DNA from: Trebonia sp963811335
GTDB lineage: Bacteria > Actinomycetota > Actinomycetes > Streptosporangiales > Streptosporangiaceae
DNA length: 64,000 nucleotides
Assembly (NCBI GenBank): GCA_963811335.1
Contig: CAWERB010000024.1
Coordinates: 1-64,000 of the forward strand
Direction: 5' to 3'
A program made the translations under genes and the position numbers. Position 1 is the first letter of the stretch. Each line of letters starts with the position of its first letter. This document shows, piece by piece, positions 7,709-17,010 of the stretch. Below the pieces are notes generated by a model. It worked only from the letters and a program-made list of their open reading frames with translations, made no database searches and was not told the DNA's origin.

Positions 7709-8935
7709 CTACCGGACGTCCAATCCAGTCACCGCCCTGCCAATGATCATCCGCTGAATTTCGCTCGTGCCCTCAAAAATGGTGAAGATCTTGGCGTCGC
7801 GGTGCCAGCGCTCGACCGGGTACTCGCGGGTGTATCCGTTGCCGCCGAGCAGCTGGATCGCCTGCTCGGTGACCCGGACCGCCATCTCGCCCGCGACCAG
7901 CTTTGACATCGAGCCCTCTGCGCGGGTGAACGGCTTGCCGTTGCGGGCCATCCACGCGGCGCGCCAGGTGAGCAGCCGGGCCGCGTCGACGGCGGCGGCC
8001 ATGTCGGCCAACTGGAACGCCACGCCCTGATTCTGCCCGATCGGCTTGCCGAACTGCACGCGGGTCGCGGCGTACTCCGCGGCGAACTCGGCGGCGGCGC
8101 GGCCGACGCCGACGGCCATCGCGGCGACCGACGGGCGGGACGCCTCGAACGTCTTCATCGCCGCCTGCTCGCCGCCGCGGCCGCCCTCGCGGACCCGGGC
8201 GAGGCGACGCTCCAGCTTCTCCTTGCCGCCGACCAGGCAGCGGCCGGGGACGCGGACGTCGTCCAGGATCACCTCGGCGGTATGCGAGGCCCGGATGCCG
8301 TGCTTGCGGAACTTCTGGCCCTGGGACAGGCCCTTGGTGCCCGGCGGGACGATGAAGGACGCCTGGCCGCGCGAGCCCAGGTCCGGGTCGACCGAGGCGA
8401 TGACCACGTGCACGTTCGCGATGCCGCCGTTGGTCGCCCAGGTCTTGACCCCGTTGATGACCCACTCGTCGTGCGCCTCGTCGTAGACGGCACGGGTGCG
8501 GATCGCGCCCACGTCACTGCCGGCGTCGGGCTCGCTTGAGCAGAACGCGCCGAGCTTGACGTCGCTCGCGTCGCCGAACATCTGCGGGCACCACTCGCCG
8601 ATCTGCTCCGGCGTCCCGTTCGACGTCAGCGCCGCGGCCGCCAGGGTGGAGCCGACCAGCGACAGCCCGATCCCGGCGTCGCCCCAGAACAGCTCCTCGA
8701 CCGCCGTCACGAAGCCGAGCCCGGACTCCTCGAAGAACTGGGTCGCGAAGAAGTCGAGCGAGTACAGCCCGATCTTCGCCGCCTCCTGAAGGATCGGCCA
8801 CGGGGTCTGCTCGCGCTCGTCCCACTCCGCCCCCGCGGGCCGGATCACCGACGCCGCGAACTCATGCACCCAGTCGCGCATCTCGCGCAGGTCACTGCTC
8901 AGCTCAAGGGAGAACCTCGGCGCCGCTTCGCTCAT
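7709..8935 (-). CDS. Acyl-CoA dehydrogenase
   Basis: 408 residues from the ATG at 8935; another in-frame ATG at 8953 gives six more residues. It oxidises acyl-CoA to enoyl-CoA with FAD. Typical stretches are present: AFCSSEPDAGSDVGAIRTRA, GVKTWATNGG, GRAAAEFAAEYAATRVQFGK, and the C-terminal IQLLGGNGYTREYPVERWHR with DAKIFTIFEGTSEIQR, where the Glu of EGTSEIQ is the usual catalytic base. Neither start has a clear ribosome-binding site, so it may be leaderless. A perfect 9-bp-arm palindrome (8933-8954) covers the start region. Confidence 0.92.
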   Translation of the reverse strand: MSEAAPRFSLELSSDLREMRDWVHEFAASVIRPAGAEWDEREQTPWPILQEAAKIGLYSLDFFATQFFEESGLGFVTAVEELFWGDAGIGLSLVGSTLAAAALTSNGTPEQIGEWCPQMFGDASDVKLGAFCSSEPDAGSDVGAIRTRAVYDEAHDEWVINGVKTWATNGGIANVHVVIASVDPDLGSRGQASFIVPPGTKGLSQGQKFRKHGIRASHTAEVILDDVRVPGRCLVGGKEKLERRLARVREGGRGGEQAAMKTFEASRPSVAAMAVGVGRAAAEFAAEYAATRVQFGKPIGQNQGVAFQLADMAAAVDAARLLTWRAAWMARNGKPFTRAEGSMSKLVAGEMAVRVTEQAIQLLGGNGYTREYPVERWHRDAKIFTIFEGTSEIQRMIIGRAVTGLDVR

Positions 8936-8954
8936 GTTACTAGACAGTAACATG
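8933..8954. promoter_or_regulatory. Palindromic operator over the acyl-CoA dehydrogenase start
   Basis: CATGTTACT and AGTAACATG are perfect 9-bp arms around AGAC. The palindrome covers both candidate ATGs. TTACTnnnnAGTAA is a typical TetR-family spacing, and fatty-acid genes are often TetR-controlled. No matching regulator gene is adjacent. Confidence 0.6.
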
Positions 8955-9478
8955 TTTGGGCCGCCAGGGAAAGCGCCAGCGAGGTCCGAGCCGAGAATTC
9001 ATCCAGAACGAGTGCGCGGTTCCCCAGTCCCCCACGGCGACACCCGGCGCATGGCGCACCACTCCCCGGCGTACACCACTCCTCCCGCACACCCCACTCC
9101 CCCACGCACCACTGCCCTGCGCGCACCACTCCCTTGCGCGCGCCACCGCCCGCCGCACGCCCCGCTTCCCGCGCGCGCCACCGCCCGCCGCCGCGCCGCT
9201 TCCCCCGCGCGCGTCGCCCCCTAGCGCTCCACGCTTCTTGCTGTTATCAGGTTCAACTCTCGGGCTCGCTGGACTTTTACCGCGTTTTGGTCAAATCGCG
9301 CCCCAGTTTCGACCGTTTTGTTCCACCAAAAGTCGGTATAAGTTGCCGGTGGCCGCGGAGTGGGGGCAAGCGGAGCGGCCGTCGCGTGCGCGCCGGAGCC
9401 GGAGCGCACACGACGTCGTTACCTCTCGCGGAAGGCCAGGGGCTGGGCAGCAGCCATCACGACGGCGGCGGTACGCCC
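8955..9478. other. Non-coding gap with degenerate CA/CCC-rich tandem repeats
   Basis: No convincing gene. Bases about 9053-9222 consist of drifting 12-20-bp units built on gCaCCaCTCCC, turning into cgCGCCaCCGCCCGCC further on. The strand is strongly pyrimidine-biased. At 9230-9248 lies a 19-bp word found again at 22504-22522. Confidence 0.6.
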
Positions 9479-10451
9479 TTACCCCTTGACGCTGCCGGCG
9501 AGCAGCCCGCGGGTGAAGTAACGCTGGAAGGACAGGAACACGATCAGCGGGATGATGATCGCGAGGAATCCGGCGGGCGCCAGGAGTTCCTGGTGCGCGC
9601 CGAAGTTGCCGCCCAGGTTGACGATCCGGGCCGTCACGGGCTGGCCCGAGGCGTCCGAGCCGCCGAAGATCGTGGCGACGAGCAGGTCGTTCCACACCCA
9701 CAGGAACTGGAAGATCGCGAAGGACGCGATCGCCGGCCGGGCGAGCGGGAGCACGATCGACCGGTAGATCTGCAGGTAACTCGCCCCGTCTACCCGTGCC
9801 GCCTCGATCAGGGAACTCGGCAGCTGGGCGATGAAGTTGTGCAGCAGGAACACGGCCAGCGGCAGCGAGAACATCGTGTGCGAGATCCAGATCTCGGCCA
9901 GCGAGCCCTCCAGGTGCAGCGCCAGGGAAGACCGTGAGCGAGCCGAGGTGCGCGCCCGTGCTGTAGAAGCGCTGCAGCGGCACCAGGGCCATCTGCAACG
10001 GGACGACCTGCAGCGCGAACAGCCCGAAGAAGATGAAGTCACTGCCGCGGAAGCGCACCCAGGCCAGCGCGTAGGCCGCCATCGAGGCGATGAAGATCGG
10101 GATGATGGTGGCCGGGATCGTGATCGCCAGCGAGTTGACCAGCGGGAGCACCTCGCCGCCGTTGGAGAACAGCACGGCGTTGTAGTTGCTCAGGTCGAAG
10201 CTGGGGTGCGCGAACCAGGTCCACCAGCCCGAGCCGTAGACCGCGGTCTTAGTGCGCAAGGAGTTGAGGAAGAAGCCCAGCGTCGGGATCGTCCACAAGA
10301 CCGTCAGGATGACGACGAGGAACGACGCGACCGGGCTGCTGAAGGCCGACCGGATGGCCTTGCGGGCCTCACTGCCGCGCAGCACCGTGCTCACGGGCAC
10401 TGCTTGCCCGCCGGGCAGCGGAGCGTCGAGGATGGGAGGAGTCGAGGTCAT
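9479..10451 (-). CDS. CUT1 sugar ABC transporter permease (MalG-like), one frameshift
   Basis: ATG at 10451 (MTSTPPILDAPLPGG). About six membrane segments, the first at SFLVVILTVLWTIPTLGFFL. The inner-membrane loop with the EAA motif reads LIEAARVDGASYLQIYRSIV, and the C-terminal SFQRYFTRGLLAGSVKG is the usual MalG ending. One extra base near 9925 (after HLGSLTV) shifts the frame; correction joins it to SLALHLEGSLAEIWI. The gene overlaps the upstream permease by four bases. Confidence 0.85.
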
Positions 10452-11529
10452 CCGATTGCCCTTTGCCTGCGAATCTGCCTGATGTTGTAAGCGACCAGCG
10501 GTACGACGCAGGCGAAGAGGATGACCGCTAGCGCCGCCCCCCGGCCGGACTGGAACGTGACGAACAGGTCGTCGTACATCTGCCGGGCCAGCACGTCGGT
10601 GTTGAAGTTGCCGTTGGTCACGGTGCGGACGATGTCGAAGATCTTCAGCGACATGATCGTGACCGTCGTCAGCACGACGACGAGCGTGCTGCGGATCATC
10701 GGGATCTGGACCCTCAGGAACAAGCGGTAGCCCGTGGCCCCGTCCACCTGCGCCGCCTCGATGACCTCCTCCGGGATGGCCTTGAGGGCCGCCGCGATCA
10801 CCACCATGGCGAACCCGACCTCGATCCAGATCAGGATCACCATGAGCAGGAACGTGTTGCCCGGCGACGTCTGAATCCACGCGGGCGGATTTTTCCAGCC
10901 CAGCGACATCACGATCTGGGAGAGCAGCCCGGTCTGGCTGCCCGGCTGGCCGTTCGGCAGGTAGACCGGCGGGTTGTAGATCAGCGCCCAGATCAGGGAG
11001 GCGCCGACGAACGAGATGGCGTTGGGCATGAAGATCATCGTCTTGAAGAACGAGGTGTACTTCATCCGGTCCATCAGCAGCGCGACCAGGAGCCCGAGGC
11101 CGACGGTCATCAGCGGCACGATCACGATCCACAGCACGGTCCGGATGAGCGTCCCGCGGCTGTAGGGGTCGGTGAAGGCGTACGCGTAATTGGACCCGCC
11201 GACGAACTTCGCGGTGAGCGGGACCAGCTTGCCGTTGACGAGCTGGAACTTCTGCCCGGATCGCCTGGGTGTTGGTCAGGCTCAGCCACGAACGTGTTGA
11301 TGGCCGGGATGACGAGCCCGGCCATGGCGAGCACGACCGCCGGGGCGACGCAGACGACGATCGCTATCGGCCGCTGGAGGCGACCCTTGGCCCGCTCGGC
11401 GACGAGGAAGATGATCAGCAGGATGGCGATGAATCCGCCGACGACAGCGACGACATCGCCCAGTTTCGCCGCCGACTGACTCGCGGTGCTCGCGAGGACG
11501 ATGCCGGATGCATCGCCTGATGCAGTCAT
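10448..11529 (-). CDS. CUT1 sugar ABC transporter permease (MalF-like), frameshifted
   Basis: ATG at 11529 (MTASGDASGIVLAS). Membrane segments include VVAVVGGFIAILLIIFLVAE and several from LWIVIVPLMTVGLGLLVALL on. The EAA loop reads VIEAAQVDGATGYRLFLRVQ. Extra bases around 11250-11290 break the frame after NTFV; correction gives SLTNTQAIR, then FQLVNGKLVPLTAKFVGG, and joins SRGTLIRTVLWIV. It pairs with the MalG-like permease and the binding protein to import a sugar or oligosaccharide. Confidence 0.82.
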
Positions 11530-11656
11530 GTGAGAGCCCCCAATCTCGGTGGGCTGGTCTGGAACGGCACGGTGACCAGTCTGTCGAGGGCGGTCCGCGG
11601 GCACGACTGCCGCGGACCGCCCCCGTTACTGGCGCTGGTCAAACCGCCGGTTCAGA

Positions 11657-13028
11657 TCAGCTGCTCGGCCAGGCCGCGTCGATCTGCGAGGCGATGGTGG
11701 CGGCCGGCGTGTTCGAGTTGCTGAACCAGGCGACCATCGACTTCCACTCCTGGCCCGCGCCGACCGCGGCCGGCATCAAGTCGGAGGCGTCGAACGCGAA
11801 GGTCGCGGTCGGGTCGGCCAGGTACTTGGCCGACAGCTGGTCGATCGGGTCGGTGTAGAGGGCTCTGGTCCACCTTCTGGTTCGCCGAGACCCAGCCCGG
11901 GGCGACCTTGATCCGGCTGTCCGCCCACTGCGGGCTCGACAGGTAGTTCTGCACCGCCTGCGTCGCCGGGTCGGAGGAGAACGCGGTAATGAACTCGCCG
12001 CCGCCTTCAACCGGGTTGGTGACCTGCGGGCTGACCGCGGGCAGCTTGAACGCCATGATGTCGCCGTCCGGTCCGACCTTGGTGCCGGCCGGCCACTGCG
12101 CCTCGTAGAACGACGCCTGCTGCAGCATCGCGCACTGGTTCTTCAGGATCGGCAGGCCGGCGTTCTGGAACGTCGTGCTGGCGATCGACGAGACGCCGCC
12201 GTAACCGCCGTTGACCCACGCCGGGTTCTGCATCCAGTTGTGCACGGTGTTCATCGCGTCGAGGATCTGCGGGCTGTTGAACTTGATCTTGTGCGTGACC
12301 CAGTCACCGTAGACCTGGGCGCCGTACTTGCCGAGGACGACCTCCTCGAGCCAGTCCGTGGCCGGCCAGCCGCTCGCCGTGCCCGAGTTGATCCCGCCGC
12401 ACCACGGCTTGGCCTTGCCGTCCTTGGCGATCTTCGCGGACAGGGACATCAGGTCCGCCCACGTGGTCGGCACCGTGTAGTGGTTCGCCGCGAAGAACTT
12501 CGGCGAGTACCACACGAGCGACTTCATGTTCGCGCTCATGGGGGCGGCGTAGAACGTGCCGCCGACCGAGCCGTAGCTCTTCCAGGCCGGGCTCCAGGCC
12601 GCCTCGTTGGCGACCGTCTGGGCTGGCGGAGCCTTGACGGCGCCGGCCAGCACCATCTGCGTGAGCAGACCGGGCTGCGGGATGAGCGCCAGGCTCGGCG
12701 GGTTGCCGCCGTTGACCTTTACCGGAAGGTCGGACTCGAACGTGTTCGAGCCGGTGTAGTTGATCGTGATGCCGGTGCACTGCTCGAACTGCGCCCAGGA
12801 CTTCTGCAGCGAGTTCGACTCAGGGCTGATGATGGACCCGAAGATCGTGACGGTGCCCTTGGCGCCCGTGTACGAGCTGAACTGCGCGCAGGCGGCGCTC
12901 TGCGCGCCCCCGGTCGATGAGCCCGAGGCTGAACTTGTGCCCCCGCTGCTGCTGCCGCTGCTGCACGCCGCGATGGCGAGCACCGAGGCGCCGATGACGG
13001 CAGCGGCGGCTACCGATCGCTTATACAT
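11657..13028 (-). CDS. Extracellular sugar-binding lipoprotein of a CUT1 ABC transporter, one frameshift
   Basis: About 457 residues. Signal peptide with lipobox VLAIAAC, then a Ser/Gly linker. The body is a family 1 binding protein (AQFEQCTGITINYTGSNTFE, WYSPKFFAANHYTVPTTWAD, WLEEVVLGKYGAQVYGDWV). A shift near 11862 (after SANQKVDQS) is repaired to ALYTDPIDQLSAKYLADPTA and ends QIDAAWPSS. First gene of binding protein-permease-permease. No ATPase lies in the operon; actinomycetes often share one MsiK-type ATPase among CUT1 systems. Confidence 0.87.
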
Positions 13029-13439
13029 TTCCCGTCCCCCTTCTGGAACGAGCGCGCGCGTTTCCGCGAATCGCTACCAATTCGTTACCAAACAAGAACG
13101 GTCGCCTATCAGAGTCATTGATGACTTTCGACCTAGATGTCTGTACCCGTTTAGTGTCCTACCTCTAATCTCTTGCTCCCGTCAACCCTTTAGGCACTCG
13201 CGCCCGTCGCGAACCTGCTCGGACCTGCACCTGGAAGGTCGGCGTCAGGTCGGTACTCTACCGGGAACCAAGGCGAACAAATCGGGATATAACGGGTTAC
13301 GGCCAGGTGTTCGAGTATATCGGAGCGCCTTTCCACCGGGCCGGGCTGTCGCAGCGGTGGACCTCCTGCCGCGAGAGTCGACCGAGCGGGCCCGGGGCGG
13401 GCGGGCTGAGGCCGACCGGCGAGGGCCTGCCCGGGCGGG
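13029..13439. other. Promoter region of the sugar transporter, with a direct repeat
   Basis: No gene seen. The part next to the transporter start is relatively AT-rich. CGCTACCAA (13072-13080) and CGTTACCAA (13083-13091) form an 11-bp-phased direct repeat 44-63 bases upstream of the binding-protein ATG, a plausible regulator site. Confidence 0.45.
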
Positions 13440-13937
13440 TTACATCTCGTCGGCGGTGTAGGGCCCGTGGCCGGCGGTCCTGCGCCCGCGGCGCCCCGGG
13501 CGCAGGCGCAAGGCGAACACGACGGCGGACAGCAGGAACAGCACTCCGGTCACCGCGACCCAGTGACCCAGGTAGGGGTTAAGCGACAGGTCCGTGGTGC
13601 GCGGGAAATGCGCAGGGATGCGGAAGATCAGCGGGAACCAGATCAGCAGCAGCATCCCGGACAGGGCCGTGGGGACGCGCAGGTAGTTGATCCACGGCAC
13701 TGTCGGCAGTTTCGGCGGGCGGTGCCGGAACACCGCCATGACCGACCGGTCGGCGATCACGTAGAGCGGCAGGAGCACCAGGTCGTGGCCGACGACCGCG
13801 CCGATGAACCAGATGAGGACGCCGACCGGCTTGACCTTCAGCAGCCCGACCGCGGCGTAATCGGAAAGCAAGACGCAGCCGAGCATGACGAGCAGGTGCA
13901 GCGGATTGGCGCCGTACCAGCGCCTGAACCATCGCAT
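13440..13937 (-). CDS. Small integral membrane protein, unknown function
   Basis: 165 residues with about four membrane segments (LLVMLGCVLLSDYAAVGLL, VLIWFIGAVVGHDLVLLPLY, LSGMLLLIWFPLIFRIP, HWVAVTGVLFLLSAVVFALR). The ATG lies just after the stop of the cytochrome b/molybdopterin gene, so it is the third gene of that operon. It may be a partner of the redox protein; no enzyme motif is visible. Confidence 0.75.
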   Translation of the reverse strand: MRWFRRWYGANPLHLLVMLGCVLLSDYAAVGLLKVKPVGVLIWFIGAVVGHDLVLLPLYVIADRSVMAVFRHRPPKLPTVPWINYLRVPTALSGMLLLIWFPLIFRIPAHFPRTTDLSLNPYLGHWVAVTGVLFLLSAVVFALRLRPGRRGRRTAGHGPYTADEM

Positions 13938-13938
13938 G

Positions 13939-15267
13939 TCAACTCCGGAAGGTCAGGCTGGACACCCACTTGGTGTTGTGCACGCCAGGGTTGTTGGGCA
14001 CGATCACCCGGGCCGGGTAGCCGTGGTCGAGCGAGAGGTCCGCGCCGTTGACCTGCAGGGCCAGCAGCGAGTCCGGGTCCATGATCTGCGTCCCGGACAG
14101 GACCGCCTTGTTGAACCCCCCGCCGTGCTGCAGTGACTGCACGAGGACGGTCGACGGGTTGACGACGCCGGACAGCGCGGCAAGGTCGCGCAGCCGGACG
14201 CCGGTCCAGGTCTGGTTGTCGGTGGACCAGCCTTCGACGCACGCGATGGGGAGGCTGGCGGTGTGCTGTTCCAGGCGGAGCAGGTCGCCTCGGCTCAGCT
14301 TCGCGGGGGCACGGCCCCCCTGGTCGTCGGTTACGACGACCAGGCGCCAGGTCTCCCCGGTCTCAGCCGCGGTGATCCGCGCGTTGCGCGCGGTGTTGTT
14401 GATCTGGAAATCGCCGACGGTGCCGGCGTCGGCGCCGGTGACGGGCTGGTTGTGCGGCGCGAGCAGCGCGGTCTTGCGGAACACCCCGCCCAGGGACTGG
14501 CCCGCGGACAGCGCCGCGACGAGGGCTGAGCCCGCGCCCGCGAAGGCCAGTACGCCGCGCCTTGAGATCGTCGGAGCGGCGGGGGCTACGGGGGCCAGGT
14601 ACCCGGCGTCCGGCGGCTCCGGGCGCGTGCGGGCGAGGTTCGTCCGCATCTCCGCGATGAAGCTCCGGCTGCGCAGCGCCCTGACCATGACCGGGAACTT
14701 GATCGCCACGTGGGCGACGAATCCGGCGATGAACACCCACGCGCCGTAGAAGTGCAGCGTGTAGAAGGAGGTGGGGAACGGGTACCACGTCTGGATGTTC
14801 AAGATCCCCGTCGCGAACTCGAACCCCGCGCCGCCCACCACCAGGAACAGCGAAAACCGTTCAAACGCATGCGAGAACGAGCGCAGCGGCGGCCACTCGA
14901 ACAGCTTCGGCAGCACCGACCACAGCTTGAACAGCAAGATCGGCACCAGCGTCACACCCAAGGTGACGTGCACGCCCTGGGTGAGCCGGTAGAGCCAGAC
15001 CGGGTGGGTGGGCCAGGAGAACAGGTAGAAGCCGAGCAGGCCCTTGCCCGGCGTCGTGTCGTTGAACGGGCTGAGGTTCGGGTTGTAGGCGGCGTAGGAC
15101 AGCAGGCCGGTCGCGAACACCACAGGGATGGAGAACAGCAGCAGCAACCCGAGTACCGAGGTCAGCCACGGGCCGCGGACCGGGCTGCGCCAGAACGAGC
15201 GGCGGAACGGCCCGGGAGGAGTTGAGGGCTCCCTCATGAGCGAGGGCTCCCTCGTGTACGTCTTCAC
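13939..15267 (-). CDS. Membrane cytochrome b-like / molybdopterin oxidoreductase fusion (sulfite-oxidase fold)
   Basis: About 442 residues from GTG at 15267, which overlaps the upstream stop as GTGA; an ATG at 15237 is an alternative. The N-terminal half has four to five membrane segments with His residues suited to haem b (WLYRLTQGVHVTLGV, TLHFYGAWVFIAGFVAHVAI). Midway an SRRGVLAFAGAGSALVAAL stretch looks like a twin-arginine signal-anchor. The C-terminal domain has the molybdopterin fold with the Mo-ligand Cys in LPIACVEGWSTDNQTW. It probably moves electrons between a periplasmic substrate and the membrane. Substrate unknown. Confidence 0.82.
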   Translation of the reverse strand: MKTYTREPSLMREPSTPPGPFRRSFWRSPVRGPWLTSVLGLLLLFSIPVVFATGLLSYAAYNPNLSPFNDTTPGKGLLGFYLFSWPTHPVWLYRLTQGVHVTLGVTLVPILLFKLWSVLPKLFEWPPLRSFSHAFERFSLFLVVGGAGFEFATGILNIQTWYPFPTSFYTLHFYGAWVFIAGFVAHVAIKFPVMVRALRSRSFIAEMRTNLARTRPEPPDAGYLAPVAPAAPTISRRGVLAFAGAGSALVAALSAGQSLGGVFRKTALLAPHNQPVTGADAGTVGDFQINNTARNARITAAETGETWRLVVVTDDQGGRAPAKLSRGDLLRLEQHTASLPIACVEGWSTDNQTWTGVRLRDLAALSGVVNPSTVLVQSLQHGGGFNKAVLSGTQIMDPDSLLALQVNGADLSLDHGYPARVIVPNNPGVHNTKWVSSLTFRS

Positions 15268-16832
15268 GAGCCGGCCGCCCGGCCGCCGTTCAGTACGCTG
15301 AGGGCGCGCTGGCAGGACCCGCCACGCGGGATCCAGACCACGGCGGGGACAGGCTGGTACCTCCCCGCCGGGAAGAGCAGCGTAGCCGGGCCCGCGGGCA
15401 GCGCCTGCAGGCACTCCTGGTAGTACTCGAGGAGACCCGGCGGGTTGTAAAGCGCCCTCCCGTCACCCGAACTGATGATCGCGCTGAACTGCCGGACCTT
15501 GACCGCCGCGGCCGCGCTCCGCCGGTAGCTCGCGATCCCGGACTGGTTGGTGGCCCGCATCACGTCGTACGCCGCGCCCTGGACCGCGGCCGGCGTCATT
15601 CCCGCCTGCAGGCTCAGGCTGGGGTCGCCGGGGACCGCGACGTCACCGCCGAGCGCCCGCATGCCCGCGACCAGCCTCATCCCAACGGAGCGGCCGGCGC
15701 TCGCGGGCAATGCCCGGGACGGGTGGGCGCTGGCCAGCAGGAAAACGGACTGGGCGAGGATGAGGACACCGGCCACGGTGGCAACCAGCCGGCTCGTGCC
15801 GTTGCCGAGCGCCAGGCCCGCCAGCAGCGCCACGGCCAGGTACGCGGGCAGCACGTCGTTGATGGCGCCGCCGCTGTGCACGAGGGTGGCGTAGCCCCCG
15901 ACCGACAGCGCGGCGCAGCCCGCCAGCAGCTCGCGGGGCACCCGGCGCGCGCCGATGAGGGCGGAGCACGCGGCCAGGCCCATCGCGGCCGCCAGGGCCG
16001 TCCAGAACCAGCCGAAGTTGCCGGCGGTCAGCGACTGCCCGCTCATCTGCTTGAAGGCGTAGTAGAAATACCAGCCGCCGCTGGTCAGCCTGAGCATGAG
16101 CGTGCTGAGGGCGACCACCGCGACCGCCGTGAGCGCGGCGATACGGGCGAGCCCGCGGCGCGGGCCGAGCAGCAGGACGGCGGGCACCGCGACAAGCTCG
16201 GCGAGACCGGTCTGCTTGGTGAGGGCCGCGGCGGCGAGCAGCGCCCCCGCGGCGATGGCGCCCGGCGTGCCGCGCATCCACCGGACGGCGTACAGGGCGC
16301 CGATGCTGAGCGCGAGGAACAGCGAGTCGACCCGGCCGATGTCGAGCCAGTCGCCCGCGACGAAGTAGGTCGCGGCGAAGACGCCCGCGGCGCCGGTCCC
16401 GGCCGCGATGCTGCCCGTTTCCCGCTGGACCAGGCGGGCGAGCAGCGCGAAGCAGGCGAGCGAGGACGCCAGGGACACCAGCCGCAGCGACAGGTACGAG
16501 GCGCCGAACACGCGGGCGGCGGCGGCCGACACGTAGAAGTAGAGCGGCGGGTACCCGTCGGGAACGTACCGGACGGACGGCGCCGGGTACAGCGCCTGGC
16601 CGGTCAGGATGCGATGCACCTCGACGAGCGAGTTGCCCTCCAGTTGCTCCAGGGCGAACGGGTAATCCAGCCGGCGCAGGGCGACGAGCAGGTAGACGCC
16701 GATCGCGACGAGCCCGGCCAGCGCCGCCGCCAGCCGCGCGGCCCGTGGCGCCCACTGCCCGGGGCGCCGCGGCGGCGCCTGCTCGCCGGCGTCCCGCGGA
16801 AGTGACGCGATGCGCGGACTGCTGAGGATCAT
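15264..16832 (-). CDS. Polytopic membrane glycosyltransferase-like protein (GT39/GT-C type)
   Basis: 522 residues with ten or more hydrophobic segments. The first extracytoplasmic loop holds acidic residues in ALEQLEGNSLVEVHRI, as in GT-C enzymes that use polyprenyl-phosphate sugars, and a DGYPPLYFYVSA loop follows. The C-terminal domain is soluble (QECLQALPAGPATLLFPA). First gene of the leftward operon with the cytochrome/molybdopterin gene. The sugar and acceptor are unknown. Confidence 0.7.
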   Translation of the reverse strand: MILSSPRIASLPRDAGEQAPPRRPGQWAPRAARLAAALAGLVAIGVYLLVALRRLDYPFALEQLEGNSLVEVHRILTGQALYPAPSVRYVPDGYPPLYFYVSAAAARVFGASYLSLRLVSLASSLACFALLARLVQRETGSIAAGTGAAGVFAATYFVAGDWLDIGRVDSLFLALSIGALYAVRWMRGTPGAIAAGALLAAAALTKQTGLAELVAVPAVLLLGPRRGLARIAALTAVAVVALSTLMLRLTSGGWYFYYAFKQMSGQSLTAGNFGWFWTALAAAMGLAACSALIGARRVPRELLAGCAALSVGGYATLVHSGGAINDVLPAYLAVALLAGLALGNGTSRLVATVAGVLILAQSVFLLASAHPSRALPASAGRSVGMRLVAGMRALGGDVAVPGDPSLSLQAGMTPAAVQGAAYDVMRATNQSGIASYRRSAAAAVKVRQFSAIISSGDGRALYNPPGLLEYYQECLQALPAGPATLLFPAGRYQPVPAVVWIPRGGSCQRALSVLNGGRAAGS

Positions 16833-17010
16833 GCCACGTATTACATGGCATCCGGCATGCCGCGAAGCGGGGAATTCGTCTTACGATTTAATGGTCAATC
16901 AGGACCCGGCCACGCGGCGGAAATCGGCCGGGCCGCTGAATCTTACGGATTTATTAATTCGCGCGGGCACCGCGGGCGGCCCGGCCGGGAATGTGAATAA
17001 TCTCGGGCCC

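Noticed and set aside
15723..16805. Long open frames opposite the GT39-like gene and many others
   Set aside because: Gln/Arg/Gly-rich shadow frames produced by high GC; no family motifs and no ribosome-binding sites.
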